64,000 nt of DNA from Alphaproteobacteria bacterium (GCA_009380075.1 WHSO01000002.1:45803-109802), one strand, 5' to 3'. Positions 7,095 to 16,048 are shown, counted from the stretch's first letter. Numbers and translations: made by a program. Notes: generated by a model from the letters alone, not told the origin.

Positions 7095-8443
7095 TGCTTG
7101 CCTACACCCCCGGCCGCAAACGGGACGACGCCGGGTTCGGTGGCGGGCACCAGCGGCACCACCGCCCGCGCCGCCATCTCGTCGAGACCGTAGGCAATCC
7201 ATGCGGCGTAGTGAACCTCGATCATCTTGGTGCTGGTGTCGTGGATTTTCGCCACCAGCGCAATCGGCAGACCGGCGCGGAGGCCCCTTACGATGCTTGA
7301 ATGCCGCAAGGCATAGGGAATGACGTCTGGCGCCTTCGCCCGCTCGCGGATCCCCCGCCACGCCCGGGTCAGCTCGGCCCCCGACTGCCACGCCCCGCGT
7401 CGGTCGCGAACCCAGCGGATGCGTGGCCCCGGGACCTGGACGTGCTGCCAGCGTTCCAACAGCGGCGCGCTCTTGGCGCGCCCCGTCGTCGCCGGTAGCA
7501 ACGCGTCGAGCACGTCGCGGCCGACCGGCACCGGAATGCGCTCCACCTTCCGGCCCTTGCCCTTGCGGGACGGCGGCAGCAGAAGGCGGCCTTTGTCGCG
7601 CTGGACGTCGCCGACCAGCATCCGCGCTACCTGCCCGAACCGGGCACCCGTCGCGGCCAAGACGACTACGAGCCGGAAAAGGTCGCCGCCCGCCTCGCGC
7701 TCGTCGTCCACTTCCCGCGCCGCCCTGATGAGCGCCCCGACCTGGGCGTCTGTCAGGATCTGGTTGTCGCGCGCGCCCGGCTCTGCGTCGTCGGGGCGTT
7801 CGGGCGCGCGCAACCCGTGCTTGATGGTCGCGGCGAAGTCGGCCCCCAGCCGCTTCCTGTGGATCCAATAGGCGGCGTTGAGCGCGGCGCGGAAGTCGCT
7901 CGTCGTCCGCGCTACGGTCGAAGCCCGCAGGGTGGGCGGCAACGCGGCGCGCCACGCGGTCAGCGCGTCCTCGTCCAGCTTCTCGAGGGTGGTCGCCGCC
8001 AGCTTGTCTCCCAAGACATAGCGGGTGAGGCGCGTGGCGGCGTCCGACCGCACAGCGCGTCCGCGCCGCGCGGCCTCGCGCGTGTCGCGGAAGGTGATGT
8101 AATCCTCAACCACCTTGGCCACGGTCGGAAGCGCGCCGAGGCCGACCGCCTTGTGTGCGCGCGCCACCGCCTCCGCCCGCGCCTTGGCCTGGGCTTGGTC
8201 GAAGGAGAGCACCAGAACGCCGTCGGCGTCGGCGAGGTCATCGGCGATGCCGAGCCCTTCGGTCGCGTAGCGCTGGTTGCCGAGGTAGCGCCGCACCCAC
8301 CACGTGCCGTTCTTGCCCGCGATGCGGCGGTAGCCGAGGTGCAGCCCCCGCTCGACGCCCCGCCAGTAGATGTTGCCACGCGGCTTCAGCTTCGCGCGTG
8401 CGCTGCGGGAGCCGATCTGTGCGTCCTTCACCACCCGTGCCAT
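7088..8443 (-). CDS. int: Site-specific tyrosine recombinase (integrase)
   Basis: This 451-residue phage-type integrase has an N-terminal arm-binding-like part (about 1-75), a SAM-like core-binding domain (about 105-210) and a C-terminal catalytic domain (about 235-430). The catalytic Arg lies in AATGARFGQVARML, the Lys region in RKGKGRKVERIPVP, the second Arg in the YALRHSSIVRGLRAG box, and the tyrosine in HDTSTKMIEVHYAAW. The first box-II position is Tyr rather than the common His. It sits 145 bases from the tRNA-Glu half-site and reads away from it. It should catalyse integration and excision at that site. Confidence 0.92.
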   Translation of the reverse strand: MARVVKDAQIGSRSARAKLKPRGNIYWRGVERGLHLGYRRIAGKNGTWWVRRYLGNQRYATEGLGIADDLADADGVLVLSFDQAQAKARAEAVARAHKAVGLGALPTVAKVVEDYITFRDTREAARRGRAVRSDAATRLTRYVLGDKLAATTLEKLDEDALTAWRAALPPTLRASTVARTTSDFRAALNAAYWIHRKRLGADFAATIKHGLRAPERPDDAEPGARDNQILTDAQVGALIRAAREVDDEREAGGDLFRLVVVLAATGARFGQVARMLVGDVQRDKGRLLLPPSRKGKGRKVERIPVPVGRDVLDALLPATTGRAKSAPLLERWQHVQVPGPRIRWVRDRRGAWQSGAELTRAWRGIRERAKAPDVIPYALRHSSIVRGLRAGLPIALVAKIHDTSTKMIEVHYAAWIAYGLDEMAARAVVPLVPATEPGVVPFAAGGVGKQW

Positions 8444-8493
8444 GTCCCGTGCCCTCTCTGGCCATATTCAATATTCCGCAAATATAAGGGGGC

Positions 8494-8574
8494 ATACGCG
8501 GAAACGCTAGCCTATACGCGGACGGGCGGAAGTGGCGGAATTGCTGGCTTTTCGGTAAACGCGGGCAAACGCGG
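8494..8574 (+). repeat. Four A[TA]ACGCGG repeats, candidate integrase arm sites
   Basis: ATACGCGG occurs at 8494-8501 and 8514-8521 (20-base step) and AAACGCGG at 8557-8564 and 8567-8574 (10-base step). All are in the same orientation, between the integrase start and the tRNA half-site. The steps are whole helical turns. Direct repeats in this position are typical of arm-type integrase binding sites. The AT-rich patch at about 8461-8488 would hold the integrase promoter. Confidence 0.5.
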
Positions 8575-8587
8575 ACAGTCCGAACGC

Positions 8588-8636
8588 CCGCTCTCTCACG
8601 GCGGCAACAGGGGTTCGAATCCCCTAGGGGACGCCA
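8588..8636 (+). other. Attachment site: 3' half of tRNA-Glu(CTC)
   Basis: From about 8588 the sequence is the 3' half of a tRNA-Glu. It has the anticodon stem-loop with CTC at 8594-8596 (loop CTCTCAC at 8593-8599, one G-T pair closing the stem), then the T-arm with GGTTCGAAT, then the acceptor strand AGGGGAC, discriminator G and encoded CCA at 8634-8636. No D-arm and no 5' acceptor strand (expected GTCCCCT) precede it. It is therefore the duplicated att copy left by integration into tRNA-Glu. The complete gene should lie at the other end of the element, beyond the left edge of this window. Confidence 0.8.
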
Positions 8637-8756
8637 ATTTCACCCGATTGTCTCATAACGGAGAGGGTTCCAGCAGTTCGCTCGGGCTCCCTACCGCCAT
8701 GGGTTGCGAGATATATTTTAATCCTTCCGTGGTACAAAAAGACGGGGGACTATTTC

Positions 8757-11542
8757 ATGCGCCTTTCCTGGAACGAGATCAGAGCGCGGGCGGCTACCTT
8801 TGCCCGTGACTGGGCTGGCGAAGGCTATGAGAAGGGCCAGACGCAGCTTTTCTACCGGGATTTCTTCGACGTGTTCGGGATGCCGGTCCGGCGCGTGGCG
8901 ACGTTCGAAGAACCGGTCAAGAACCTAGGCGACAAGCGCGGCTTTATCGACCTGTTTTGGAAAGGCGTCCTTCTGGTCGAGCAGAAGAGCGTGGGTCTCG
9001 ATCTCAAGAAGGCGAAGGCACAGGCCCTCAATTACTTCCCGGGATTGAAGGACGCGGATCTTCCCCGCTATGTCCTGTTGAGCGACTTCAAGTCCTTTGA
9101 ACTGTACGACCTGGAGGAAGACGAACAGGTCGTCTTCCCGCTCTCCGAACTTCCGCGGCATGTCGAGAAGTTCGGTTTTATCCTTGGCGTCCAGAAACGC
9201 TCATTCAAGGATCAGGATCCGGTAAACATCGAAGCGTCCGAATTGGTCGGCAAGCTTCACGATGCCCTCAAGGACTCCGGTTATTCGGGGCACGATCTTG
9301 AACAATTCCTCGTGCGTATCGTGTTCTGTCTTTTTGCGGACGACACCGGCATCTTCGAACCACGTGGAATCTTTCTCGATCTTCTCGAAACGCGAACGCG
9401 GGAGGACGGCTCCGACCTTGGCGGATGGCTCACGCAACTCTTTCAGGTTCTGAATACGTCGGAGGAGGAGCGTTCCAGGAATCTCGATTCGGACCTCGCA
9501 CGGTTTCCTTACGTGAACGGTGACCTGTTCCGTGATGCTTTGCGCATTCCTTCCTTCGACTCCGGGATGCGCCAACGCCTCCTCGATACCTGCCATTTTG
9601 ACTGGTCGCTCATTTCTCCAGCCATTTTCGGCGCCCTGTTCCAGTCCGTGATGAACAAGCAGGAACGCCGTGCGCTCGGCGCGCACTACACCACGGAAAA
9701 GAACATTCTCAAGGTGATCTGCCCGCTGTTTCTGGACGACCTGCGGGCGGAATTCACCCGTCTCAAGGCAAGGCGGGACAGCCGGCGGATGCCGGAATTG
9801 CTCGCCTTTCAGGAAAAGCTTGGGCGCCTGCGATTTCTGGATCCCGCCTGCGGATGCGGGAACTTCCTGATCATCGCTTACCGAGAGTTGCGCGCCCTCG
9901 AAATCGACGTCCTGCGGGAAGTTCGCCCCAAGGGGCAATACGACGCGCTGGCCGATCTCCTTTCAATGATCAACGTGGACCAGTTCTACGGGATCGAGAT
10001 CGGAGAATTCCCCGTTCGCATCGCCGAGGTTGCGCTGTGGATGATGGACCACATCATGAACAACCGACTGAGCCTTGAGTTCGGCGAAACCTACGTCCGC
10101 ATACCCCTTCGTAAATCCCCGCATATTCTTCATGCCGATGCGCTGGAGGTGGATTGGGCCTCTCATCTGCCGCCGGACCAATGCTCCTACGTCTTCGGCA
10201 ATCCACCGTTTATCGGCGCGAAGTACCAGAGCCTGGAGCAGCGCGCGCAGGTGCGCCGGATAGCCGCGCTGAGCAAGAGCGGCGGCACGCTCGATTACGT
10301 CACCGCGTGGTTCATTGCCGCGGGGAAATACGTGCAGAGAGGGAACGCGAAGATCGGATTCGTTGCGACCAACTCGATTACCCAGGGCGAGCAGGTGGCG
10401 CAGCTCTGGCCGGTCATCTTCGACCGTTGCAAGGTGGAGATTGCCTTCGCCCACCGCACATTCGCATGGGGATCGGACGCTCGCGGGAAGGCTCATGTCC
10501 ATGTCGTGATCATCGGTCTTGCCAAAGGCGCCGACGCGCCAAAGGACAAGCGGTTGTTTTCCTACGACGATATCAATGGAGAACCGCACGAAAGTATACA
10601 TGCGGTGCTTACGCCCTCTACCTTTTCGATGCCAGCGGCTTGACTGACCCGCATATCGTCGTGCGTGAAGCAAATGAACCGCTGAATGGATTGACTAGAC
10701 TAATTATCGGATCAAAGCCCATCGATGGCGGTCACTATATCTTTACGCAAGAACAGAAAGATGCATTTCTAGCCCAGGAACCGGCGGCGGCACCGTTAAT
10801 GCATCCGTATGTCGGAAGCCATGAGTTTCTCAATGGCAGCATTCGTTACATTCTCTACCTAGCAAATGCTTCGCCTGACTTTCTGAACATTCTTCCAAGA
10901 GTCAAAGACCGTATCGCGGAAGTAAGAGTGTTTCGCCAAAAGAGCAAGAGCAAACCGACACGAGAGCTCGCAAAGTATCCCACGTCGTTTCATGTAAACG
11001 TGGTTCCAGCCAATCCCTTTTTGGTGATTCCTGAGGTCAGTTCGGAGCGCAGGGAATATGTACCTATTGGTTGGATGGAGCCACCAACGATTCCGAGCAA
11101 TCTGGTCCGGATTATTGAGAATGCGAACAAGTCCCTATTTGCTCTCTTGACTTCGGCCATGCACATGAGTTGGTTGCGGCACGTTGGTGGTCGTCTCAAG
11201 AGCGACTATCGCTATTCCATCGGCCTCGTGTACAACACCTTCCCCGTGCATCAAATAAAGGTCGACAATTGGGAGAAACTCGAACCGCTGGCGGAGGCAG
11301 TGCTGGCCGCACGGGCGGCGCATCCGGGGGCAACACTTGCGGATTTGTACGATCCAGACCTTATGCCTCCTGATCTCAGGAGGGCGCATAGCTCGATCGA
11401 CCGTGCGGTCGATCGCCTCTACAGGCCCAAGGGTTTCACCTCGGATCGCGAGAGGGTGGAGCACCTGTTCGGACTCTATGAAAAAATGGTGGCGCCGTTG
11501 CAAGCTTCGCCACGGGGTAGGAAACGCATACGTAAACGATAA
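8757..11542 (+). pseudogene. MmeI-like type IIL restriction-modification enzyme, frameshifted
   Basis: The first frame (8757-10643, 628 residues) has a PD-(D/E)xK nuclease motif, D65-x9-E75-x-K77, with the same spacing as in MmeI. It also has methyltransferase motif I LDPACGCGNFL (about 361) and motif IV FGNPPF (about 480). At 10616-10619 (CTCT) the frame shifts by +2. Without the extra two bases, LTP would continue directly into YLFDASGLTDPH in the second frame, which runs to 11542 and supplies the target-recognition and C-terminal helical parts. The repaired protein would be 927 residues, close to the length of MmeI (919). It is either a real pseudogene, a slipping switch at the CTCT, or a sequencing error. 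Such enzymes combine cutting and protective methylation in one chain. The part after the shift looks AT-richer than the first part. Confidence 0.85.
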
Positions 11543-11601
11543 GCGCATTGCGCCCCGGACCGCGTAAGGCGAGGGGCGATCACTCGCCCCACACCACCGC
11601 A

Positions 11602-11795
11602 TCACCCCGCCGGATGAAACTGGTAGAGCCACGTCTCCGTCGCCGCATGCCGGCCAACGCGCAGGAACAGCCGGAGCTCGACCGGCGCCTTGCCTTCCGC
11701 CGTCAGGTCGAACTGGCAGAGCCAGCGCGGCGTGCCGGGGGAGCGGCCCGCCCGCGAATTTAACCACGAACCTGTGGATCCCCCCCGGGGCGCGA
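11602..11795 (-). pseudogene. Decayed 3' end of an opgG/opgD-type gene
   Basis: The stop codon (TCA at 11602-11604) and the roughly 130 bases before it closely copy the 3' end of the intact glucan-biosynthesis gene at 13198. Both encode QFDLTAEGKAPVELRLFLR and then a WLYQFHP ending. Next, about 80 bases of the intact gene are missing, after which similarity resumes over the part encoding FVV-x-FAGGPL and ends near 11795. It is a truncated, internally deleted paralogue or duplication scar. The bases 11543-11601 and 11796-11855 hold nothing else I can identify. Confidence 0.75.
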
Positions 11796-11855
11796 CGAGA
11801 CCGGCATTCCACTGGACAGGTACGTGTCGGGGGTTACGCCTCGGGAGGGGGGAGG

Positions 11856-12569
11856 TCAGGTCAGCGCCACATAAACCGTATTCGAGGCGGGCAACTCGAT
11901 CGCTGCGGATTTGAATTTTACGGTCCGTGCGCGGACCTCCTCGAACACGTCCGCAAGCCGGGAGATGAAGGCATCATCCGGCGGATCGTTCGACCACAGG
12001 GCGAAAACGCCGCCGGGCGCGATCCGTCCCGCCAGCCGGCGCAGGCCGTCGGGTTGGTAGAACGCCGCGTGGGCGGGGTGAAGAACGTTTCTGGGAGAAT
12101 GGTCGATGTCGAGCAGTATGGCGTCGAACCGTCGCCCGGGGCGTTCGTCGTCGAAGCCGTCCCCGGCCGCCGTCATGGCGAAGAAATCACCGGCGACCAA
12201 CCGGCAGCGATGGTCCGCCACCAGGGCAGGGCCGAGCGGCAGCAGGCCCCGCTGATGCCAGCCGATGATCGCGGGCAGGGCCTCGATCACCCGAAGGGAA
12301 CGAACGTTATCGTGGGCAAGGGCGGCCTGCGCCGTATAGCCGAGGCCGAGGCCGCCGACCACGACATCGGCTTCCCGGCCGCCGAGCGGCGCCATGCCGA
12401 AATCCGCGAGCGCGATCTCACCCGCCGTGAACCGGCTGGACATGAGGAAGTCCTCGCCGAGCTTGATCTCGTAAATATCCCGATCGAGCGCCAGGTCGTG
12501 CCGCCGGCGCAGGCTCAGCGCCCCCATCGGAGTCTCGCGGTAATCCAGTTCCTCGAACAGGGGAAGCAT
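11856..12569 (-). CDS. Spermidine-synthase-like SAM methyltransferase
   Basis: This 237-residue protein has a Rossmann fold of the polyamine-synthase type. Motif I is GGLGLGYTAQAAL (about 73-85), the acidic end of strand 2 is in RVIEALPAII, and DAILLDIDHSPRN (about 149-161) corresponds to the acidic active-site loop. The N-terminal beta part (LSLRRR...YEIKLGEDFLMSS) fits a spermidine synthase small domain. The substrate cannot be told from the sequence, and proteins of this group are often not true spermidine synthases. It is transcribed divergently from the DksA-like gene. Confidence 0.75.
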   Translation of the reverse strand: MLPLFEELDYRETPMGALSLRRRHDLALDRDIYEIKLGEDFLMSSRFTAGEIALADFGMAPLGGREADVVVGGLGLGYTAQAALAHDNVRSLRVIEALPAIIGWHQRGLLPLGPALVADHRCRLVAGDFFAMTAAGDGFDDERPGRRFDAILLDIDHSPRNVLHPAHAAFYQPDGLRRLAGRIAPGGVFALWSNDPPDDAFISRLADVFEEVRARTVKFKSAAIELPASNTVYVALT

Positions 12570-12750
12570 GTGCTCTCGGGTCTCGTCTCGGTCCCCACCC
12601 GTCCGAATGCGGTGTGTCCGTGAACGCCGCCGGTTGCGGCGCCTGACGGCTGGGGTAAACTAATAGCCGATCCCGGGGCCTCCCTGCAGCATAATGTTTC
12701 CCGGCGCCGGGCGCCGCGGACACGCGCGAACAATTCGATTCGAGAGGATG

Positions 12751-13089
12751 ATGGACACAGCGTTCTACGAACGCCGCCTGCGTGAAGAACTGGCCGCGCT
12801 CGCCGCGGCGAGCGAAGACGGCAAGGATGCCCGCAGCCCGGTAATCCTCGACCAGCAGAGCGTGGGCCGGCTGTCGCGCATGGACGCCTTGCAGCAGCAG
12901 GCAATGGCCGTTGCCACGGAAGAACGCCGCCGCATCCGCATGCTGGCTCTGCGCGCCGCCCTCGAGCGGGTCGCCGCCGGCGCGTTCGGCGATTGTGTCC
13001 GTTGCGGCGAAAAAATTTCGGTCAAACGTCTCGATCTCGATCCCACCATCGCCACCTGTATCGCTTGCGCCCGCGCCACGGTCGAGTGA
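12751..13089 (+). CDS. DksA/TraR-type zinc-finger protein
   Basis: The start MDTAFYERRLREEL at 12751 (or the adjacent ATG at 12748) follows GAGAGG at 12742-12747; the longer frame from 12694 lacks a ribosome site. The product is 112 residues. A helical coiled-coil part is followed by FGDCVRCGEKI...TCIACA, giving the four-Cys zinc finger of the TraR/DksA C4 family (about residues 84-108). Such proteins bind the RNA polymerase secondary channel and adjust transcription with ppGpp. It is shorter than E. coli DksA (151) and the acidic tip of the coiled coil is not clear, so its exact activity is uncertain. Confidence 0.8.
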   Translation: MDTAFYERRLREELAALAAASEDGKDARSPVILDQQSVGRLSRMDALQQQAMAVATEERRRIRMLALRAALERVAAGAFGDCVRCGEKISVKRLDLDPTIATCIACARATVE

Positions 13090-13197
13090 CGCGTCCGTTG
13101 CTCCCGCGGACGCGCAGGCCGGGAACCGCCAGATATGCGCCTCCCGCGCGCGCTGGGTCTCGACTTACAGGGTGCGTGATCGCCCCACACCCCCGCC

Positions 13198-14868
13198 TCA
13201 CCCCTCCGGATGGAACTGGTACAGCCAGGTCTCGGTCGCGGCGTGTTGGCCGAGGCGCAGGAACAGCCGGAGCTCGACCGGCGCCTTGCCCTCCGCCGTC
13301 AGGTCGAACTGGCAGCGCAAGCGTTCCGTGCCGGGGATGCGTTCGGTGAAGACGTAGGAGGTCGTGCCGCGCGCGGCGGTGATGACGGGCTCGAGCTTCG
13401 CCTTCTCCGGCAGGCCGGTGAGCGGGCCGCCGGCGAATTCCACCACGAACTTGTACACGCCTTCGGGGCGCGGCTTGCCGGGCTCGCCGCCGCGACCCAG
13501 CCGTGTCGCCACCGTGCGGGCGATGTTGGCGGCGGGGTAGGGCTCGTCGGCGAGCCAGTGCAGGCGGTAGCGCAGCGCATGGGTCCCGCCGCGGCGGGCG
13601 GGCTCGGCCGGGGTCCAGAAGGCGACGATGTTGTCGTGGATCTCGTCGTCGGTGGGGATCTCGACGCAGCGCACCGAGCCCTTGCCCCACGCCGAGAGCG
13701 GCTCGACCCACAGGCTCGGGCGGCGCTCGTAATGCACGCCGTCGAGGAAATGGCCGAAGTCCCGGTCGCGCTGCAGCAGGCCGAAGCCGCGCGGGTTGTC
13801 GTCGGTGAAGACCGAGGTCGTCGTTGCCGGCGGGTTGTTCAGCGGCCGCCAGATGCGCTCGCCGGTGCCGGTCCACATCGCCAGCCCGTCGGAATCGTGA
13901 ACCTCCGGCCGCCAGTCGAGGGACCGCCCGCGGCCGTATTCGGCGTACCAGAACATCGAGGTCAGCGGCGCGAGGCCGAGCTGGCCGATATCCCGGCGCG
14001 GGAAGACCCGGGCATCGACGTCCATGACCACGCCTTCGGTGCGGCGGATCGCGAACCGGTAGGCCCCGGTCACGCCCGGTCCGTCGAGCAGGGCGTGAAC
14101 CAGGACCGGCTCATCCTCGCGCGTGGCCGGGGCAATGTAGAACTCGCGGAACTGCGGGAACTCCTCCGGCACCGGCATGGCGGTGTCGACGGCAATCCCC
14201 CGCGCCGAAAGCCCGTACTGGCCGAGCGCGCCGATGGCGCGGAAGTACGAGGCGCCGAGAAAGGCGATCCAGTCCTGGCTGCGCCAGTCGTCCCGGAAGC
14301 GCGACTCCTGCAGGCGGAAGCCGGCGAAGCCCGCATCCTCGGGCATCTGCCGGATGAGGCTGTCTTCCGGGATGTCGAAATAGGCGGGACTGTAGAGAAC
14401 CTCGCGCGCGCTGTCGCCGGTCACGGCGAAGATGCGGACCGGATCGGGGGAGAACTTGCCGCGCAGGAAAAAGCCGGCGGGATAGACGCCGCCGCCGTCG
14501 GCGAAGAGCGCGCGGTCGGGGCGGAATTTCACGCGGCTCAGCTCTTCGTAAGTGATCTTGCGGAGAAGAGCCTCGGCGGGGCGCGCCGGCGGCGTGTAGG
14601 TTTCCGCGGCCATGCGGCGGGCGCGCCGGACGAGATCCTCGAAGCGGAAGGTGCGGGCAGGCCCCAACCTGTGCGACGCCGTTCCCTGGTCTTCCGTTTC
14701 CTGCGCCCGGGCCGGCCGTGCGCCCAGCACCAGGGCGGCCGCGACGGCGCCCAGGAACGCCCGCCGGTCCATCCGGTGATCCATCGGGACTGGCCGGCGC
14801 AAGCGTTCCCCGGATGTCCGTGCGCGAAAGGTCATGACAGTCTTCGGCCTGGCTTCTTCAGGGGGCAT
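13198..14868 (-). CDS. Periplasmic glucan biosynthesis protein, OpgG/OpgD family
   Basis: This protein has up to 556 residues. A twin-arginine signal (DRRAFLGAVAAALVLGARPARA) lies at about residues 33-54, so a start at 14784 or 14772 is also possible. The mature part has the MdoG-type beta-sandwich: motifs FRFEDLVRRAR, YxELSRVKFRP, RGKFSPDPVRIF, then LGASYFRAIGALGQYGLSARG, and SMFWYAEYGRGRSLDWRPEVHDSDGL typical of the family. The Tat signal is closer to OpgD than to Sec-exported OpgG. It works in the periplasm on osmoregulated beta-glucan backbones. No opgH lies beside it. A decayed copy of its 3' end lies at 11602-11795. Confidence 0.88.
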   Translation of the reverse strand: MPPEEARPKTVMTFRARTSGERLRRPVPMDHRMDRRAFLGAVAAALVLGARPARAQETEDQGTASHRLGPARTFRFEDLVRRARRMAAETYTPPARPAEALLRKITYEELSRVKFRPDRALFADGGGVYPAGFFLRGKFSPDPVRIFAVTGDSAREVLYSPAYFDIPEDSLIRQMPEDAGFAGFRLQESRFRDDWRSQDWIAFLGASYFRAIGALGQYGLSARGIAVDTAMPVPEEFPQFREFYIAPATREDEPVLVHALLDGPGVTGAYRFAIRRTEGVVMDVDARVFPRRDIGQLGLAPLTSMFWYAEYGRGRSLDWRPEVHDSDGLAMWTGTGERIWRPLNNPPATTTSVFTDDNPRGFGLLQRDRDFGHFLDGVHYERRPSLWVEPLSAWGKGSVRCVEIPTDDEIHDNIVAFWTPAEPARRGGTHALRYRLHWLADEPYPAANIARTVATRLGRGGEPGKPRPEGVYKFVVEFAGGPLTGLPEKAKLEPVITAARGTTSYVFTERIPGTERLRCQFDLTAEGKAPVELRLFLRLGQHAATETWLYQFHPEG

Positions 14869-15258
14869 TCAGGCGGCGCATTCGGTTCGCGGGGTCAAGG
14901 GCGGGTCCGCATCGCCGCCGCGGCGGTCCGGATACCTGAAATGACGGGAGATTCCGGGGCTTTATTCCGCAACCACGGCGCGATCCCGATGCGCCCGGAC
15001 GGGCGGTCCGGGAGGCGTCGCCCGGCTCCGGGAAGTGGTCCGAAGCGATTAAGAGGACTTTATTAACCAAAAGCGAACATCCAAACAAATGACGCAGTAT
15101 TGGACAGTCCATCGTTAACCAATTAACAGTTTTTTCATTGATTCACTATTGGCCGGGGGACATTATTATCTTTGAATGTGCGTACAGCGTGGGCTGTCAT
15201 GAACGTCTTTTATGTCATCGACCGGGCGCACGGGAAACCCCTAGCGAAAGATGAAGCG
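14869..15258 (+). promoter_or_regulatory. Leader region of the first bactofilin gene
   Basis: This 390-base gap turns AT-rich from about 15050. It holds two TTAACCAA-type motifs (15063-15070 and 15115-15122, the second followed by TTAAC at 15123-15127) and a GATTC (GANTC-type) site at 15140-15144. A possible -10-like TATTAT lies at 15164-15169. TTAACC resembles CtrA half-sites and GANTC is the CcrM methylation site in alphaproteobacteria, but the TTAA spacing (4) is not the CtrA consensus (7). Nothing else is seen in the gap. Confidence 0.3.
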
Positions 15259-15846
15259 ATGTTTGGCCGTGGCGATCTGAAGATCAAGGAATTCACGAAA
15301 CTGTCGAACGTGAAATCACGCATCGACAAAACGCGGGAAGCGACCCGGCGGATTCCCGACAACGACGACCCTTCCGGGGTTTCACGCCCGTTGGACGCGT
15401 CGGACGCGCCGGCACCGAAGCCGCGGGGCCTGCATGAAGGGCATGTCCTGATCGGCGAAGGCGTGAAGATCGTCGGCGAAATCCGCGATTGCCGAAAGCT
15501 CGAAATTCACGGCACGGTCGAAGGCGACCTCGAGGCCGAAGAGCTCATCGTTCACGAAAACGGCCTGCTTAAGGGGAGCATCAAGACCGACAGGGCCGAG
15601 GTCAACGGCACCATCGACGGCGACATCAGCGTGACGCATCTGCTCGACCTCAAGTCGAAAGGCTCCGTCGCCGGCACCACCCAGTATGGCGAGATTTCGG
15701 TCGAGACGGGCGGACGGATCGTCGGCAAGGTCGATGATCTGGACGACCGGAACGGCAGGCCGGCACGCCCCGCCAATACGGTCGGCAACGAAAGCGCCGC
15801 CGACTTCGGCTTCCGGAGTCTCAACAAGGGTTCGACTTCGTCCTAG
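15259..15846 (+). CDS. Bactofilin family protein (copy 1)
   Basis: The start MFGRGDLKIKEF at 15259 is chosen because the paralogue at 16399 begins the same way. The product is 195 residues. A polar disordered N-terminus is followed by the bactofilin beta-helix (about residues 60-160) with typical rungs: GEGVKIVGEIRDCRKLEIHG, VEGDLEAEELIVHENGLLKG, TIDGDISVTHLLDLKSKG and YGEISVETGGRIVG. Bactofilins polymerise without nucleotide into cytoskeletal filaments that organise cell-wall or polar functions. A short intrinsic terminator follows at 15898. Confidence 0.9.
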   Translation: MFGRGDLKIKEFTKLSNVKSRIDKTREATRRIPDNDDPSGVSRPLDASDAPAPKPRGLHEGHVLIGEGVKIVGEIRDCRKLEIHGTVEGDLEAEELIVHENGLLKGSIKTDRAEVNGTIDGDISVTHLLDLKSKGSVAGTTQYGEISVETGGRIVGKVDDLDDRNGRPARPANTVGNESAADFGFRSLNKGSTSS

Positions 15847-15897
15847 GTTTCGTCCGCGTATCCTCTCCATTACTAAAATCCTCTCCGTTACGACTGT

Positions 15898-15922
15898 GCC
15901 CCCCTCGTGGGGCGCTTTTCGT
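15898..15922 (+). terminator. Intrinsic terminator after bactofilin 1
   Basis: GCCCC (15898-15902) pairs with GGGGC (15909-15913) and is followed by GCTTTTCGTTT. The stem is short, but it lies 50 bases after the stop and resembles the stronger terminator of the second bactofilin. Confidence 0.55.
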
Positions 15923-15982
15923 TTGCGACCCTTGGGCGTCTTTTCTACGGGTTCCATCGATCTTCGAGTACGTCATCGCCCT

Positions 15983-16048
15983 CCCCCGACTTGGTCGGGG
16001 GATCACCGGGCGATCCACCACATGGATGCCCGCCTGCGCGGGGCATGA
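15983..16048. repeat. Intergenic palindromic repeat pair
   Basis: Two hairpins lie side by side: CCCCCGAC TTG GTCGGGGG (15983-16001), and ATGCCCGC with GCGGGGCAT around 16026-16046. The sequence is of the CATGGATGCCCGC / GTCATGCCCGC type that is widespread as intergenic repeats in alphaproteobacteria. The remaining bases up to the second bactofilin (16049-16398) are GC-rich. They hold no gene, only a ribosome site GGAAGAG before 16399. Confidence 0.5.

Noticed and set aside
6666..7955. Long minus-strand open frame of 429 codons overlapping integrase
   Set aside because: Only its last 142 codons follow integrase and look like a protein; the rest is an alternative frame of the integrase gene in GC-rich DNA.
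13210..15066. Plus-strand 618-codon frame opposite the opgG/opgD gene
   Set aside because: It is the complement of a well-matched family protein; composition is Ala/Gly/Arg-biased.
15063..15127. CtrA binding sites before the first bactofilin
   Set aside because: TTAACC halves exist but the TTAA spacing is 4, not 7; kept only as a weak regulatory note.
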